Positions 25,941 to 34,945 are shown, counted from the stretch's first letter. The stretch is DNA of 64,000 nucleotides from Thiotrichaceae bacterium UBA973 (GCA_002292815.1 DBBX01000028.1:62001-126000); one strand, 5' to 3'. Notes: a model not told the origin generated them from the sequence alone. Numbers and translations are program-made.

Positions 25941-26588
25941 TTATGTTGAAATTGCTGCCTCAATATAACAATGATTACAGCTTGTATCCCCGGAACACTT
26001 CTCCTTGGCATGCCGAACTATCAGCGCATGGTATTCCTTGAACAAAGAAACATCCGAGTCCAATGAAGACTCACACAATGAACGAAGTGTCTCATAAGGC
26101 TCATCTCCACTAATCGACAACGCTTTTTTAAATAGACGACGGCTATAGGTATCGATAACAAATACCGGCCGTTCAAAGGCATAAAGCAGTATGTCATCCG
26201 CTGTTTCCGGGCCAATTCCATTCACGCCCAGCAGACGATGGCGTAAATCAGGATTATCGAGTTGATGTAATCCTTTGAATCGGCCTGAATCGACAAACCA
26301 TTTTGTGTAATTTTTAAGTCGTTGTGACTTTACATTAAAATACCCTGACGGATAGATTAGCTCTGCCAACTTATCATCTGGCAGAGCAATTATCGAATGT
26401 ATGTTTAATGCGTCCGCTTGTTTAAGGTTTTGAATCGCTTTTTCAACATTTGTCCAAGCTGTGTTCTGCGTCAGGATAGCGCCGATCATGATTTCAAAAG
26501 GTGTATCTGCTGGCCACCAATGCTGTGGGCCATATACGCCATAGAGCCTCCGGTAAATTTCTTCAAGCTGCTTACGATTAGGAGGCAT
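25941..26588 (-). CDS. Endonuclease III-family DNA glycosylase, MagIII-like
   Basis: A 215-residue HhH-GPD protein. The N-terminal HWWPADTPFEIMIGAILTQNTAW and LIYPSGYFNVKSQRLKN segments resemble the 3-methyladenine glycosylase MagIII of Helicobacter. The helix-hairpin-helix is GVNGIGPETADDIL (residues 121-134), and Asp146 is the likely catalytic aspartate. The lysine that gives Endonuclease III its lyase activity is replaced here (Pro-Glu in its place), so a monofunctional glycosylase is likely. The C-terminal cysteines (CSGDTSCNHC) supply only three of four iron-sulfur ligands. Substrate is inferred. Confidence 0.75.
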   Translation of the reverse strand: MPPNRKQLEEIYRRLYGVYGPQHWWPADTPFEIMIGAILTQNTAWTNVEKAIQNLKQADALNIHSIIALPDDKLAELIYPSGYFNVKSQRLKNYTKWFVDSGRFKGLHQLDNPDLRHRLLGVNGIGPETADDILLYAFERPVFVIDTYSRRLFKKALSISGDEPYETLRSLCESSLDSDVSLFKEYHALIVRHAKEKCSGDTSCNHCYIEAAIST

Positions 26589-26597
26589 ATTTTGAAA

Positions 26598-26671
26598 GTG
26601 AAAGGTTAAGCGTGAAATGTGAAAAGCATATTGTTATTTTTACGTTTCACTTTTCACGTTTATCTTTTCAC
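26598..26671. repeat. Long imperfect stem-loop at the end of rluB
   Basis: Two 29-base arms (26598-26626 and 26643-26671), made of GTGAAA-like units, are inverted copies agreeing at about 24 of 29 positions, with a 16-base loop. The right arm covers the rluB stop codon. It lies between rluB and the glycosylase gene and may end or stabilise the rluB transcript. Confidence 0.55.
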
Positions 26672-27405
26672 TTGCTTTCTACGGCTTCTAGTAAGGCCTT
26701 GATTTCATCTTCTTCAAGACGCCAATGTTGTCCTACGCGTTTTTTCCGTGGCAAGATATAAGGTCCGAATCGAGTTCGTATCAGACGTGTTACCTTAAAA
26801 CCCTGGGACTCCCACAAACGACGTACTTCACGGTTACGCCCTTCCATAATCACAACGTGATACCAATGATTTGCACCTTCACCACCTGAATCGACAATAT
26901 CAGTAAACTTCGCCATCCCATCTTCAAGTTCGACGCCATCACGCAATGCCTGCATCTGTGCCTTATCTGCTCGACCAAAAATACGCACGGCATACTCACG
27001 TTCTATCTGACTAGACGGATGCATCAATTTATTGGCCAGACTTCCATCCGTGGTAAATAACAATAAACCCGTTGTATTCATATCTAATCGACCGATGTTT
27101 ATCCATCGTCCATCTCTTAATCCGGGTAGATTTTTGAAAACATTATTACGCCCTTTTTCATCTTTACGTGTACAGATCTCACCAGTGGGTTTGTAATACG
27201 CAATAACTTTTGGTTTAGACTCACGTTGTTGGTGCAAACGAATTTGGCGGGAATTTATAACGATACGATCTTTATGATCGATTTGTTGACCAAGAACTGC
27301 CAATTTACCGTTAACGGTGATCTTTCCGTCGCGAATAAGGGATTCTATTTCGCGCCTTGAACCATGACCAGCATTGGCAAGAACCTTTTGAATACGCTCT
27401 GTCAT
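26668..27405 (-). CDS. rluB: 23S rRNA pseudouridine synthase RluB
   Basis: A 245-residue RsuA/RluB/E/F-family enzyme. An N-terminal S4 RNA-binding domain (RIQKVLANAGHGSRREIESLI) is followed by the catalytic core with NIGRLDMNTTGLLLFTTDG, where the Asp is the nucleophile, and the EGRNREVRRLWESQGF segment. RluB modifies U2605 of 23S rRNA (E. coli numbering). It sits directly after scpB, which is the usual gammaproteobacterial neighbourhood and separates it from RluE or RluF. The long C-terminal tail of enterobacterial RluB is missing. Confidence 0.9.
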   Translation of the reverse strand: MTERIQKVLANAGHGSRREIESLIRDGKITVNGKLAVLGQQIDHKDRIVINSRQIRLHQQRESKPKVIAYYKPTGEICTRKDEKGRNNVFKNLPGLRDGRWINIGRLDMNTTGLLLFTTDGSLANKLMHPSSQIEREYAVRIFGRADKAQMQALRDGVELEDGMAKFTDIVDSGGEGANHWYHVVIMEGRNREVRRLWESQGFKVTRLIRTRFGPYILPRKKRVGQHWRLEEDEIKALLEAVESK

Positions 27406-27433
27406 TGGAAATCAGCCGTGAGTGGAAAACTAT

Positions 27434-28291
27434 TCAATTTGAAAAAGGGATAACCTTGGCACCCTCTTCTTGAACTTCTTCTGTAATTTCTTCGTCACTT
27501 GCTGCTTCGCTAGTGGTAGCTTCCTCTGGTTCTTCGACGTTTTCCAATCCATTAGAAATTGATTCGACTAATAGATCTTCATCTTCCTCAGAAGCTACTT
27601 CATTAGGTATATCTGCTGCTGACTCTTCAATCGCTTCAGGTTCAGAATTAATTGAATCATCATCCGTTGTATCATCATTATTGACATCATCATTTGTTTT
27701 TTCAGCGGCTGACTGTGCTTCACCTTCCAGAGCTTCAAAAAGATCAGGATTGATTGAATCGAAGTCCTTTATGTCCGCCAATGCAGGTAGATCCGATAGT
27801 TTCTTAAGATTGAAATAATCAAGAAAGGCCTTGGTTGTGACTAATAGTTCTGGCTTACCTGGAACATCACGATGGCCAACGCCTTTGATCCATTCACGTT
27901 CAAACAACGTTTTAATGATAGTACCACTGACACTAACACCACGTATTTCTTCTATCTCCCCGCGAGTAATCGGTTGTCGATAGGCTATGATAGCCAGCGT
28001 TTCTAATAATGCACGCGAATATCGAGGCGGACGTTCATCAAATAGATGATTAACCCATGGGGCAAATTCATCTCTGGCTTGAACGCGAAAACCACTGGCA
28101 ATTTCAGCCAACTCTATTCCACGTTCCAAGTAATCTTGCTGTAATTCTTCAAGCGCCGCACGAATATCGTTGCGCTCAGGTTGTAATGATTGTTCACTCT
28201 CAAACAAACCTAATATTGATGCAATACTGAGTGGCTTTGTTGAAACCATCAAAGCTGCTTCTATAATATTTTTAACTTTTTCCTGACTCAT
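27434..28291 (-). CDS. scpB: Segregation and condensation protein B
   Basis: A 285-residue partner of the SMC-ScpA complex. The first 180 residues hold two winged-helix domains, with YSRALLETLAIIAYRQPITRGEIEEIRGV as the diagnostic stretch. Residues from about 195 onward are an extended Asp/Glu/Ser-rich tail of low complexity, longer than in many relatives and probably disordered. It overlaps scpA by four bases and acts in chromosome compaction and partition. Confidence 0.95.
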   Translation of the reverse strand: MSQEKVKNIIEAALMVSTKPLSIASILGLFESEQSLQPERNDIRAALEELQQDYLERGIELAEIASGFRVQARDEFAPWVNHLFDERPPRYSRALLETLAIIAYRQPITRGEIEEIRGVSVSGTIIKTLFEREWIKGVGHRDVPGKPELLVTTKAFLDYFNLKKLSDLPALADIKDFDSINPDLFEALEGEAQSAAEKTNDDVNNDDTTDDDSINSEPEAIEESAADIPNEVASEEDEDLLVESISNGLENVEEPEEATTSEAASDEEITEEVQEEGAKVIPFSN

Positions 28292-29097
28292 GATGCTGCC
28301 TTAACATAAATTGGTCCGTTGACTTCATTTTGCACAAGCTGAATTAAAGAATCCTTCACAAGCTGTAGTATGGCTAATAACGAAACAATCACCCCACCAC
28401 GCCCTTCTTCAACATTGAACAATTCTTCAAAATCGGTAAAAGTATCCGGATTTACTTTTTCCAATACGATCCCCATACGTTCACGGACAGATAGTGCTTC
28501 ACGATGGACCATGTGATGTGAAAACATCTCTGCGCGTTTTATCACCTCAGCAAAGACACGTAAAATTGAATCCATAGAGACATCTGGCGGACTATGATTA
28601 ATTTTACGTCCTGGGAATTCTGCAACTGTTGCAAACAAGTCACGCTCATAGCGAGGTAGCTCGTCAATTTTCTCTGCGGCCTGTTTGTACCTTTCGTATT
28701 CTTGTAAACGCCTGATTAATTCTGCCCTTGGATCGTCTTCCTCTTCGTCTTCCGTCTGACGTGGCAATAACATCCTTGATTTGATCTCGGCCAGCATTGC
28801 TGCCATCAACAAATACTCACCCGCTAATTCGAGTTGCAGGGTTTCCATCATATCGATATACGACATGTACTGTTCGGTTATCTTCGACAATGGAATATCC
28901 AGGATATCGAGATTTTGTTTTTTAATGAGATATAACAATAAATCGAGAGGTCCCTCAAATGCCTCAAGAAAAACTTCCAATGCGTCGGGTGGAATATATA
29001 AGTCTTTCGGCAATTCCGTTATTGGCGCGCCCTGAACCAGAGCAAACGGCATTTCATCTTGACTAGTCTTGGTTGTTTCGATTTCTTCGTTCATCAT
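28288..29097 (-). CDS. scpA: Segregation and condensation protein A
   Basis: A 269-residue kleisin of the SMC complex. The N-terminal SMC-binding part has FEGPLDLLLYLIKKQNLDILDIPLSKITEQY, the family signature, followed by the LAGEYLLMAAMLAEIKSRMLLP helix. The C-terminal winged helix would bind the second SMC head. Overlap with scpB indicates coupled translation, and trpS lies just upstream, as in many gammaproteobacteria. Confidence 0.96.
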   Translation of the reverse strand: MMNEEIETTKTSQDEMPFALVQGAPITELPKDLYIPPDALEVFLEAFEGPLDLLLYLIKKQNLDILDIPLSKITEQYMSYIDMMETLQLELAGEYLLMAAMLAEIKSRMLLPRQTEDEEEDDPRAELIRRLQEYERYKQAAEKIDELPRYERDLFATVAEFPGRKINHSPPDVSMDSILRVFAEVIKRAEMFSHHMVHREALSVRERMGIVLEKVNPDTFTDFEELFNVEEGRGGVIVSLLAILQLVKDSLIQLVQNEVNGPIYVKAAS

Positions 29098-29116
29098 TAA
29101 TTTCGAAGTTTAGAGG

Positions 29117-30328
29117 CTATCGGTAAACAAGCCCCATTGATTCCCGGACTTCTTCCAGTGTTTCCCGAGCAACATCGCGTGCTGCCTCACACCCATCAGC
29201 AATAATACCGCGAACTGTCTCTGGATCATTCATATATTCGTTAGCACGTTCTCGAATTGGTTGTTGTTCCTTTAAAATAGCCTCTATCAATGGTTTTTTA
29301 CAATCAAGACAGCCTATTTTAGCATTAGTACAGCCATCAATAACCCAATTCTTAACATCCTCCCCTGAATAAACCTGATGCAGATTCCACACTGGGCACT
29401 TATCCGGTTCACCCGGATCAGTTAGTCTGACTCTAGCTGGATCAGTAGGCATTTTCCTTAACTTTTCTTCAACCACATTGGGGTTCTCGCGCAAAGAGAT
29501 CGTGTTGCCATAGGATTTCGACATCTTTTGTCCATCCAAACCCATCATTTTTGAGGCATGCGTTAAAAGAGCCTGCGGTTCTGGGAATATTGCCTTGCCA
29601 ACCCCGTCTAGATAACCAGATAGGCGTTCACGATCGCCGATACTTATATTTTGCTGTGACTCAAGTAAGGCTCTTGCCTTTTCCAGCGCCTCAGATTCAC
29701 CTTGTTCTTGATAGCCGCGCCGAAAATCATGATAAAGACGCGCATTCTTCTTACCCATCTTCTTGATAGCGGCCTCTACTTTTTCCTCGAAATCGTGTTC
29801 ACGTCCATAGAGATGATTGAATCGCCTCACTACCTCCCGAGCCAACTCGACATGCGAGACCTGATCTTCGCCAACAGGAACATGTCCTGCTTTATACATA
29901 AGAATGTCGGCCGTTTGTAACAGGGGATAACCTAAGAAGCCATAGGTCGTCAGGTCTTTATTGGACAGTTTTTCTTGTTGATCCTTATAACTTGGCACCC
30001 TCTCCAACCAACTCAGCGGCGTACTCATTGCCAACAATAACTGTAATTCAGCATGCTCGGGCACACGCGACTGGATAAATAGTTTAGCGGAACCTGGGTT
30101 AATCCCCACAGCAAGCCAGTCGATGACCATGTCCCAAACACTTTTTTCTATGATTGAGGGGTCTTCATACTCCGTCGTCAGTGCATGCCAATCCGCAACA
30201 AAAAAGAAACACTCATATTCTTGTTGTAATTCCAGCCAGTTTTTAAGAACACCATGATAATGACCTAGATGCAGTTGACCTGTCGGGCGCATGCCGGACA
30301 AGACCCGCTGTTTACCAGTTGTAGACAA
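29117..30328 (-). CDS. trpS: Tryptophanyl-tRNA synthetase
   Basis: A 403-residue class I synthetase. The HIGH motif is HLGHYHG near residue 20 and the KMSKS motif is intact (GQKMSKSYGN). It belongs to the longer bacterial type that carries an extra segment between catalytic core and C terminus, including the cysteines of CTNAKIGCLDCKK, which are often found in this subgroup and might bind metal. It charges tRNA-Trp. A consensus-like -10 lies about 50 bases upstream. Confidence 0.95.
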   Translation of the reverse strand: MSTTGKQRVLSGMRPTGQLHLGHYHGVLKNWLELQQEYECFFFVADWHALTTEYEDPSIIEKSVWDMVIDWLAVGINPGSAKLFIQSRVPEHAELQLLLAMSTPLSWLERVPSYKDQQEKLSNKDLTTYGFLGYPLLQTADILMYKAGHVPVGEDQVSHVELAREVVRRFNHLYGREHDFEEKVEAAIKKMGKKNARLYHDFRRGYQEQGESEALEKARALLESQQNISIGDRERLSGYLDGVGKAIFPEPQALLTHASKMMGLDGQKMSKSYGNTISLRENPNVVEEKLRKMPTDPARVRLTDPGEPDKCPVWNLHQVYSGEDVKNWVIDGCTNAKIGCLDCKKPLIEAILKEQQPIRERANEYMNDPETVRGIIADGCEAARDVARETLEEVRESMGLVYR

Positions 30329-30379
30329 TCAACAACCTCCTGTGGTCGTTTTAATAAGGGGATGTAACAAAAAAAATGC

Positions 30380-30385
30380 ATTATA
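30380..30385 (-). promoter_or_regulatory. Candidate -10 box upstream of trpS
   Basis: A perfect TATAAT on the minus strand lies 51 bases before the trpS start, just downstream of the convergent-free end of yciO. The -35 region is poor (CTGTTA at 17-bp spacing). Confidence 0.35.
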
Positions 30386-30420
30386 CCCAGACTGCCAAGT
30401 CGTAACAGAATTTTGTAGGG

Positions 30421-31044
30421 TTAATTGAGCGCTAAATCACCAACGCCTAGACCTTCTCGCAAGATAACTGGCTCATCACCAGTCATATCAAGGATTGTGG
30501 TAAATTCCATACCACCTGCTTCTCCATCAATAATCAAATCCACTTGCTTACCTATTTTTTCATCGATGACATCAGGCTCAGTCTCTGGTAAGTCTTCATT
30601 GGGTAATACCAGACTGATACTAATCATGGGTTCACCAAGAGCTGTCAATAAGGCTAAGGATATTGGATTATTTGGGATACGGATGCCTATTGTTTTTCGT
30701 TTTGGATGCTGCAATCGTTTTGGCACATCTCGCTTTGCCTGCAAGATAAACGTATATGGTCCCGGTGTCATCGACTTCATCATACGAAAGGCAGAATTAT
30801 CAACCGAGGCATAGGATGCTATTTCAGAGAGATCACGACAAAACAGCGTCATATTTTGATCTGCAGGTATTTGGCGTAGCTTTCGAATCCGATCCAAAGC
30901 TGTTTTTTCACCCAGACAACAACCCAGCGCATACGATGAGTCAGTCGGATAGACGATAACACCACCCTGACGAAGAATTGATACCGATTGAGACACTAGC
31001 CTCGCCTGAGGGTTTTCATTATGTATTTTAAAATATTGGGCCAT
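30421..31044 (-). CDS. yciO: YciO, Sua5/YrdC-family protein
   Basis: A 207-residue YrdC-domain protein. The segments GGVIVYPTDSSYALGC, MTPGPYTFILQAKRDVPK and KTIGIRIPNNPISLALL mark the nucleotide- and RNA-binding fold shared with threonylcarbamoyl-AMP synthase TsaC. The YciO branch is recognised by its position next to trpS, scpA and scpB, and its cellular role is less certain than that of TsaC. It lies 92 bases upstream of trpS on the same strand. Confidence 0.88.
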   Translation of the reverse strand: MAQYFKIHNENPQARLVSQSVSILRQGGVIVYPTDSSYALGCCLGEKTALDRIRKLRQIPADQNMTLFCRDLSEIASYASVDNSAFRMMKSMTPGPYTFILQAKRDVPKRLQHPKRKTIGIRIPNNPISLALLTALGEPMISISLVLPNEDLPETEPDVIDEKIGKQVDLIIDGEAGGMEFTTILDMTGDEPVILREGLGVGDLALN

Positions 31045-31105
31045 ATATGTGGTCAGATAAAAATTAGGTTATGATTGTAAGCACATCCAACTTACTTAAT
31101 GATTC

Positions 31106-31699
31106 ATGAAATTCCTGTTTGATTTTTTCCCTATTGTTGCATTCTTTATTGCGTTCTATATCCCTGAGGACAGAGAACAAGGTATCTATTTAGCGACATA
31201 CACCATCATGGTGGCAACGTTCCTTCAAATTTGCCTCTATTGGTTGTTATACAAGAAATTCGAAAAAATGCATTTAATCACATTTGTCGTGGTTATTATA
31301 ATCGGTAGTCTCACTATTTATTTCCACGATGAAAGATTCATCAAATGGAAACCGACGGTCATTAACTGGTGCTTTGCAATTGCATTAATTGCCAGCCATT
31401 TCTTTGGTGATAAAACACTGTTCCAGCGAATGATCAATATGGCGGAAGACAAACTCATATTGCCCACCCAAGTTTGGCGGAATATAAATATGAGCTGGGC
31501 GATATTTTTTACCTTTATCGGTTTTGTTAACCTATACGTTGCCTTTAACTTTAGTACTGAGTTTTGGGTCAACTTTAAAGCTTGGGGTATGACTTTATTA
31601 AACCTGACATTTCTTTTGGGAATGGGTACTTATATGTATCGCTATATTAAAGATCCAGAGCCAGAGACAGAACCAGACTCAACATCACAGGAAGAATAG
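31106..31699 (+). CDS. yciB: Inner-membrane protein YciB (intracellular septation protein A)
   Basis: A 197-residue protein with five or six hydrophobic helices. It begins KFLFDFFPIVAFFIAFYI and has FSDKTLFQRM-like and LPTQVWRNINMSWAIFF segments typical of YciB/IspZ. The family takes part in cell-envelope synthesis and septation. The gene is divergent from yciO and only two bases from yciI. The C terminus is short and acidic. Confidence 0.93.
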   Translation: MKFLFDFFPIVAFFIAFYIPEDREQGIYLATYTIMVATFLQICLYWLLYKKFEKMHLITFVVVIIIGSLTIYFHDERFIKWKPTVINWCFAIALIASHFFGDKTLFQRMINMAEDKLILPTQVWRNINMSWAIFFTFIGFVNLYVAFNFSTEFWVNFKAWGMTLLNLTFLLGMGTYMYRYIKDPEPETEPDSTSQEE

Positions 31700-31701
31700 A
31701 C

Positions 31702-32007
31702 ATGTATTACGCAATAATTAGTCAGGACGTTGAAAACAGTCTTGATAAAAGATTGAGTGCCAGACCAGATCACGTTTGTCGATTACAAGAATTACAGGAT
31801 GAGGGACGTTTGTTAATTGCAGGACCACATCCCCATATAGATAGTGAAGACCCTGGTCCTGCTGGATTTAGTGGCAGCCTGATTGTCGCTGAGTTTGATT
31901 CACTAGAGTCAGCACAATCCTGGGCTGATGCAGATCCTTACATTGCCGCCGGGGTATATGAAAACGTCACTGTAAAACCATTCAAGAAAGTGTTTCCCAG
32001 TGCCTGA
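31702..32007 (+). CDS. yciI: YciI family protein
   Basis: A 101-residue ferredoxin-like alpha/beta-barrel protein. Family residues are seen in the N-terminal YYAIISQDVENSLDKRLSARPDH stretch, the LIAGPHP segment and the SLESAQSWADADPYIAAGVY segment with a conserved His-Asp pair. No firm biochemical role is known for the family. Tight spacing to yciB and an eight-base overlap with the bolA-like gene suggest one operon. Confidence 0.92.
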   Translation: MYYAIISQDVENSLDKRLSARPDHVCRLQELQDEGRLLIAGPHPHIDSEDPGPAGFSGSLIVAEFDSLESAQSWADADPYIAAGVYENVTVKPFKKVFPSA

Positions 32008-32275
32008 ATCTGATCGTATAGAAATGATTCGCCATTGTATCGAATCCGAACTTGCACCTTCAGAGCTTGAGATTATAGATGAATCGCATATGCATGCCGG
32101 ACATAGTGGTCACGGCGGTGCTGGACACTTTAAGGTAAAGATTGTTTCAGATAAATTTAACGGGCAGCTTCCTCTTGCACGCCATCGCATGGTCTATGCA
32201 GCAGTAGACAGTTTAATGCCTGCTGAAATTCATGCGCTAAGTATTGATGCTATTGCATCGAACGAAATTGATTAA
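32000..32275 (+). CDS. BolA family protein
   Basis: A 91-residue BolA-like protein starting with GTG inside the end of yciI. The FKVKIVSDKFNGQLPLARHRMVY stretch with the conserved C-terminal His, and the His-rich HMHAGHSGHGG loop, fit BolA proteins that bind [2Fe-2S] clusters together with monothiol glutaredoxins. Its place after yciI is typical of the BolA branch, as against IbaG. A role in iron-sulfur handling or morphology is inferred from the family. Confidence 0.9.
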   Translation: MPESDRIEMIRHCIESELAPSELEIIDESHMHAGHSGHGGAGHFKVKIVSDKFNGQLPLARHRMVYAAVDSLMPAEIHALSIDAIASNEID

Positions 32276-32276
32276 A

Positions 32277-33101
32277 GTGTCTACTTCAACAAAACCTTTT
32301 TTAAAATGGCCTGGTGGGAAATACCGTTTAATAGACCGTATAAATAAAAAATTGAATTCAGGCAAGCGTTTAGTCGAACCTTTTGTCGGCTCTGGTGCAG
32401 TTTTTTTAAATACCAATTACGACCGATATTTATTAGCAGACACAAATCCTGATCTTATTAATCTTTATAATCAACTAAAACAGGATGGTCAGAATTTTAT
32501 AGACTATTGCCACTCATTCTTTACAGCTGAAAATAATTCAGAATCTAACTTCTACACATTCAGGAAGCTATTTAATTCAACTAAGGATGTAAAATTAAAA
32601 TCTGCATTATTCATTTATCTGAACCGGCACTGTTACAACGGTCTCTGTCGATACAATGCCAGTAACGAATTTAATTCCCCGTTTGGTCGATACAAAAAAC
32701 CCTATTTCCCTGAAAAAGAAATGCAGTACTTTTATCAAGAAGCAAAAAAAGCCAAGTTTATTCATGCCTGTTTCAAAGACACCATGAAAAAAGTAAAAAC
32801 TGGAGATGTCGTGTATTGCGATCCACCCTATACACCGCTATCAAAAACGGCATATTTCACCGATTACTTTTCAGGCGGGTTTAGTTGGGCGGAACAAATA
32901 GAATTGGCAAAATGGGCCACTAGACTGGCTAAACGTGGCATACCGGTCATCATCTCAAATCATGATACGGATAACACACGAACTCTTTATAAAGATGCCG
33001 GTGCAAAAACGGAAGGATTTCAAGTACGCAGAACGATAAGTTGTAATGTTAAAAAACGAAATAAAACAGGAGAAATACTGGCTGTATTTCAACCAACTTA
33101 G
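32277..33101 (+). CDS. dam: DNA adenine methylase (Dam, GATC type)
   Basis: A 274-residue class D12 adenine-N6 methyltransferase. PFLKWPGGKYRL begins the protein, EPFVGSGAVF is the AdoMet site, and DPPY (residues 182-185) is the catalytic motif. YLNRHCYNGLCRYN lies in the recognition domain. It would methylate GATC for mismatch repair and replication timing. The start is taken as the GTG at 32277, one base past the bolA stop. In-frame TTG and ATG codons at 32244 and 32247 lie inside bolA and lack ribosome sites. No restriction enzyme is nearby. Confidence 0.92.
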   Translation: MSTSTKPFLKWPGGKYRLIDRINKKLNSGKRLVEPFVGSGAVFLNTNYDRYLLADTNPDLINLYNQLKQDGQNFIDYCHSFFTAENNSESNFYTFRKLFNSTKDVKLKSALFIYLNRHCYNGLCRYNASNEFNSPFGRYKKPYFPEKEMQYFYQEAKKAKFIHACFKDTMKKVKTGDVVYCDPPYTPLSKTAYFTDYFSGGFSWAEQIELAKWATRLAKRGIPVIISNHDTDNTRTLYKDAGAKTEGFQVRRTISCNVKKRNKTGEILAVFQPT

Positions 33102-33146
33102 AGTTAAAAGGTATTTAGCAAATATTACATAGCAATAAAGTGCCTA

Positions 33147-34304
33147 ATGTTTAAAAATCACAAAATACATATAGCATGGATTTTGTTCTTGCTGATATCT
33201 CATCCGGCTATCATTCAAGCGAATGTTTACAACAACATAGAAAAATCAGCAAATGCCTGCACAAGCATAGAAGTCTTTTCCAGAAAAGGTTGTCCCCATT
33301 GTGCTGATGCCTATAGCTACCTGAATAAATTAAAAGCTGCGTATCCTCAAATATCGGTTATCCCACGTGACATATATTCTGATCCGAAAAACATGGAAGA
33401 CTTTGTCAGGTTTAATGATCGTTTTAACATTGAACAACCCGGTGTTCCTTCTTTTTTAATCTGCAATAAACATCTCATTGGATTTGATGATGCAGAAACC
33501 TCAGGTCCTGTCATCAAAAATATGCTGGGTATAGCGAACATTCCTGAACCTGAAACCACCAATAACGATCTGAATGTGCCCTTATTCGGCAAGCTAAGTG
33601 TCGAAAAAGTCGGCTTGCCCATGTTTACCTTCGCAATTGGACTGGTTGATGGTTTTAACCCTTGTGCCATGTGGGTGCTGTTGGTGTTGCTTTCTATATT
33701 AGTAAATCTGCGTGATCGAAAACGCATCATGTTGATAGCAGGCACTTTCGTTTTTGTCAGTGGTGCTGTTTATTTTACTTTTATGGCAGCCTGGTTAAAT
33801 ATATTTTTAATCATTGGGTTCTCCAGGACGCTACAAATCATCATTGGTCTGATTGCCATATTGATTGGCACTATTCATATCAAAGATTATTTTGCATTTA
33901 AGCAGGGTATATCTCTCAGCATTCCTGATTCTGCAAAACCGACCATCTATTCCCGCATTCGAGATGTAATCTATGCTAAAAATATGACGGCTACATTTAT
34001 CTCTATCATTATTGTGGCCGTACTTGTCAATCTGGTTGAACTCCTGTGCACAGCAGGACTTCCCGCGATTTATACGCAGATACTCTCGCTACAGGGACTG
34101 AATACGTTTCAATATTATCTCTACTTACTACTCTATAACATTGCCTATATGTTTGATGACGCTATCATGGTCGGGATAGTTGTCTTTACTATGAATAAAC
34201 AGCGGCTCGAGGAACAGCAAGGGCGCTGGCTGAAGTTACTCAGCGGCAGCCTAATTTTTATCTTGGGGACTTTATTGATTTTAAAACCCTCATTACTTAT
34301 ATAG
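33147..34304 (+). CDS. Periplasmic glutaredoxin fused to a CcdA/DsbD-like membrane domain
   Basis: A 385-residue protein in two parts. Residues 1-25 are a signal peptide or anchor, and residues 40-130 are a glutaredoxin-like domain with the redox motif CPHC (49-52) and the cis-Pro stretch GVPSF. Residues 155-380 form six or more helices with NPC (Cys173) and LCTAGLP (Cys301), a spaced cysteine pair as in CcdA and the DsbD core. This suggests thiol electron transfer from cytoplasm to a periplasmic glutaredoxin. The partner is unknown. Similar proteins are often called glutaredoxin or thioredoxin. Confidence 0.8.
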   Translation: MFKNHKIHIAWILFLLISHPAIIQANVYNNIEKSANACTSIEVFSRKGCPHCADAYSYLNKLKAAYPQISVIPRDIYSDPKNMEDFVRFNDRFNIEQPGVPSFLICNKHLIGFDDAETSGPVIKNMLGIANIPEPETTNNDLNVPLFGKLSVEKVGLPMFTFAIGLVDGFNPCAMWVLLVLLSILVNLRDRKRIMLIAGTFVFVSGAVYFTFMAAWLNIFLIIGFSRTLQIIIGLIAILIGTIHIKDYFAFKQGISLSIPDSAKPTIYSRIRDVIYAKNMTATFISIIIVAVLVNLVELLCTAGLPAIYTQILSLQGLNTFQYYLYLLLYNIAYMFDDAIMVGIVVFTMNKQRLEEQQGRWLKLLSGSLIFILGTLLILKPSLLI

Positions 34305-34462
34305 ATGTGCTCACTTTGTTAAGCTATTCTACAAATCTCATATCTTTATCGCCTGGTTTCAAATATTACTCAGGATGCACACCATAAACAGTCAACCACA
34401 GCAAATATGGTAGCGCTAAATAATTTCAGCATTAAGCAACGACAGCTAATTCACTAACAGTA

Positions 34463-34945
34463 TCAAGCTGTCGCTAATGAATAATCTGTTGAAATTCTTA
34501 CAACCATCGGTTTAACAAGCCGTTCAAAATCAGCATATGCCATTTTAATAAGTTCATTATGAGTGCATGCATTGAATGCAATCATTTTGTCTTTGGTTAA
34601 TGACTTTTCAACATACACATCCATATCATAGATATTACCAAATGGCGGCATTGCTCCAATTTCACAATCTGAAAATTCGGGCATAAATTCCAGCTCAGTG
34701 GCCAAATTAACTTTACTGGCACCTGTAGCGCTTTTCAGTAAATCAAGATCGATATGTTCAGGAGCGGGTAAAACAACCATTGCCAGTTTTCCATCTGTTT
34801 TTACAATGACCGTCTTCGCCATTTCATTTCCGGGTATATGTGCGAGATGAGCAATTTCCTGTGCAGTAAAAGCTGTTGAATGATTAATGGAAATATATTT
34901 GATATCTTCCTGATCTAGAAATGCTTTCAATTTAGATAAATGCAT
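34463..34945 (-). CDS. YbaK/EbsC-type aminoacyl-tRNA deacylase domain protein
   Basis: A 160-residue protein with the YbaK/prolyl-tRNA synthetase-associated editing fold. Signature pieces are HSTAFTAQEIAHLAHIPGNEMAKTVIVKTDGK, with the conserved Lys, and EIGAMPPFGNIYDMDVYVE. Such free-standing domains hydrolyse misacylated tRNA, but relatives with other activities exist. The ATG at 34945, with GGAGGG upstream, is preferred to a longer frame reaching 35047, whose extra residues look non-coding. A perfect 8-bp stem (CGACAGCT at 34440-34447, AGCTGTCG at 34466-34473) spans the stop. Confidence 0.83.
   Translation of the reverse strand: MHLSKLKAFLDQEDIKYISINHSTAFTAQEIAHLAHIPGNEMAKTVIVKTDGKLAMVVLPAPEHIDLDLLKSATGASKVNLATELEFMPEFSDCEIGAMPPFGNIYDMDVYVEKSLTKDKMIAFNACTHNELIKMAYADFERLVKPMVVRISTDYSLATA

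Noticed and set aside
32277..33101. Restriction-modification system
   Set aside because: The methylase is a GATC Dam type in a housekeeping setting, and no restriction endonuclease is adjacent.
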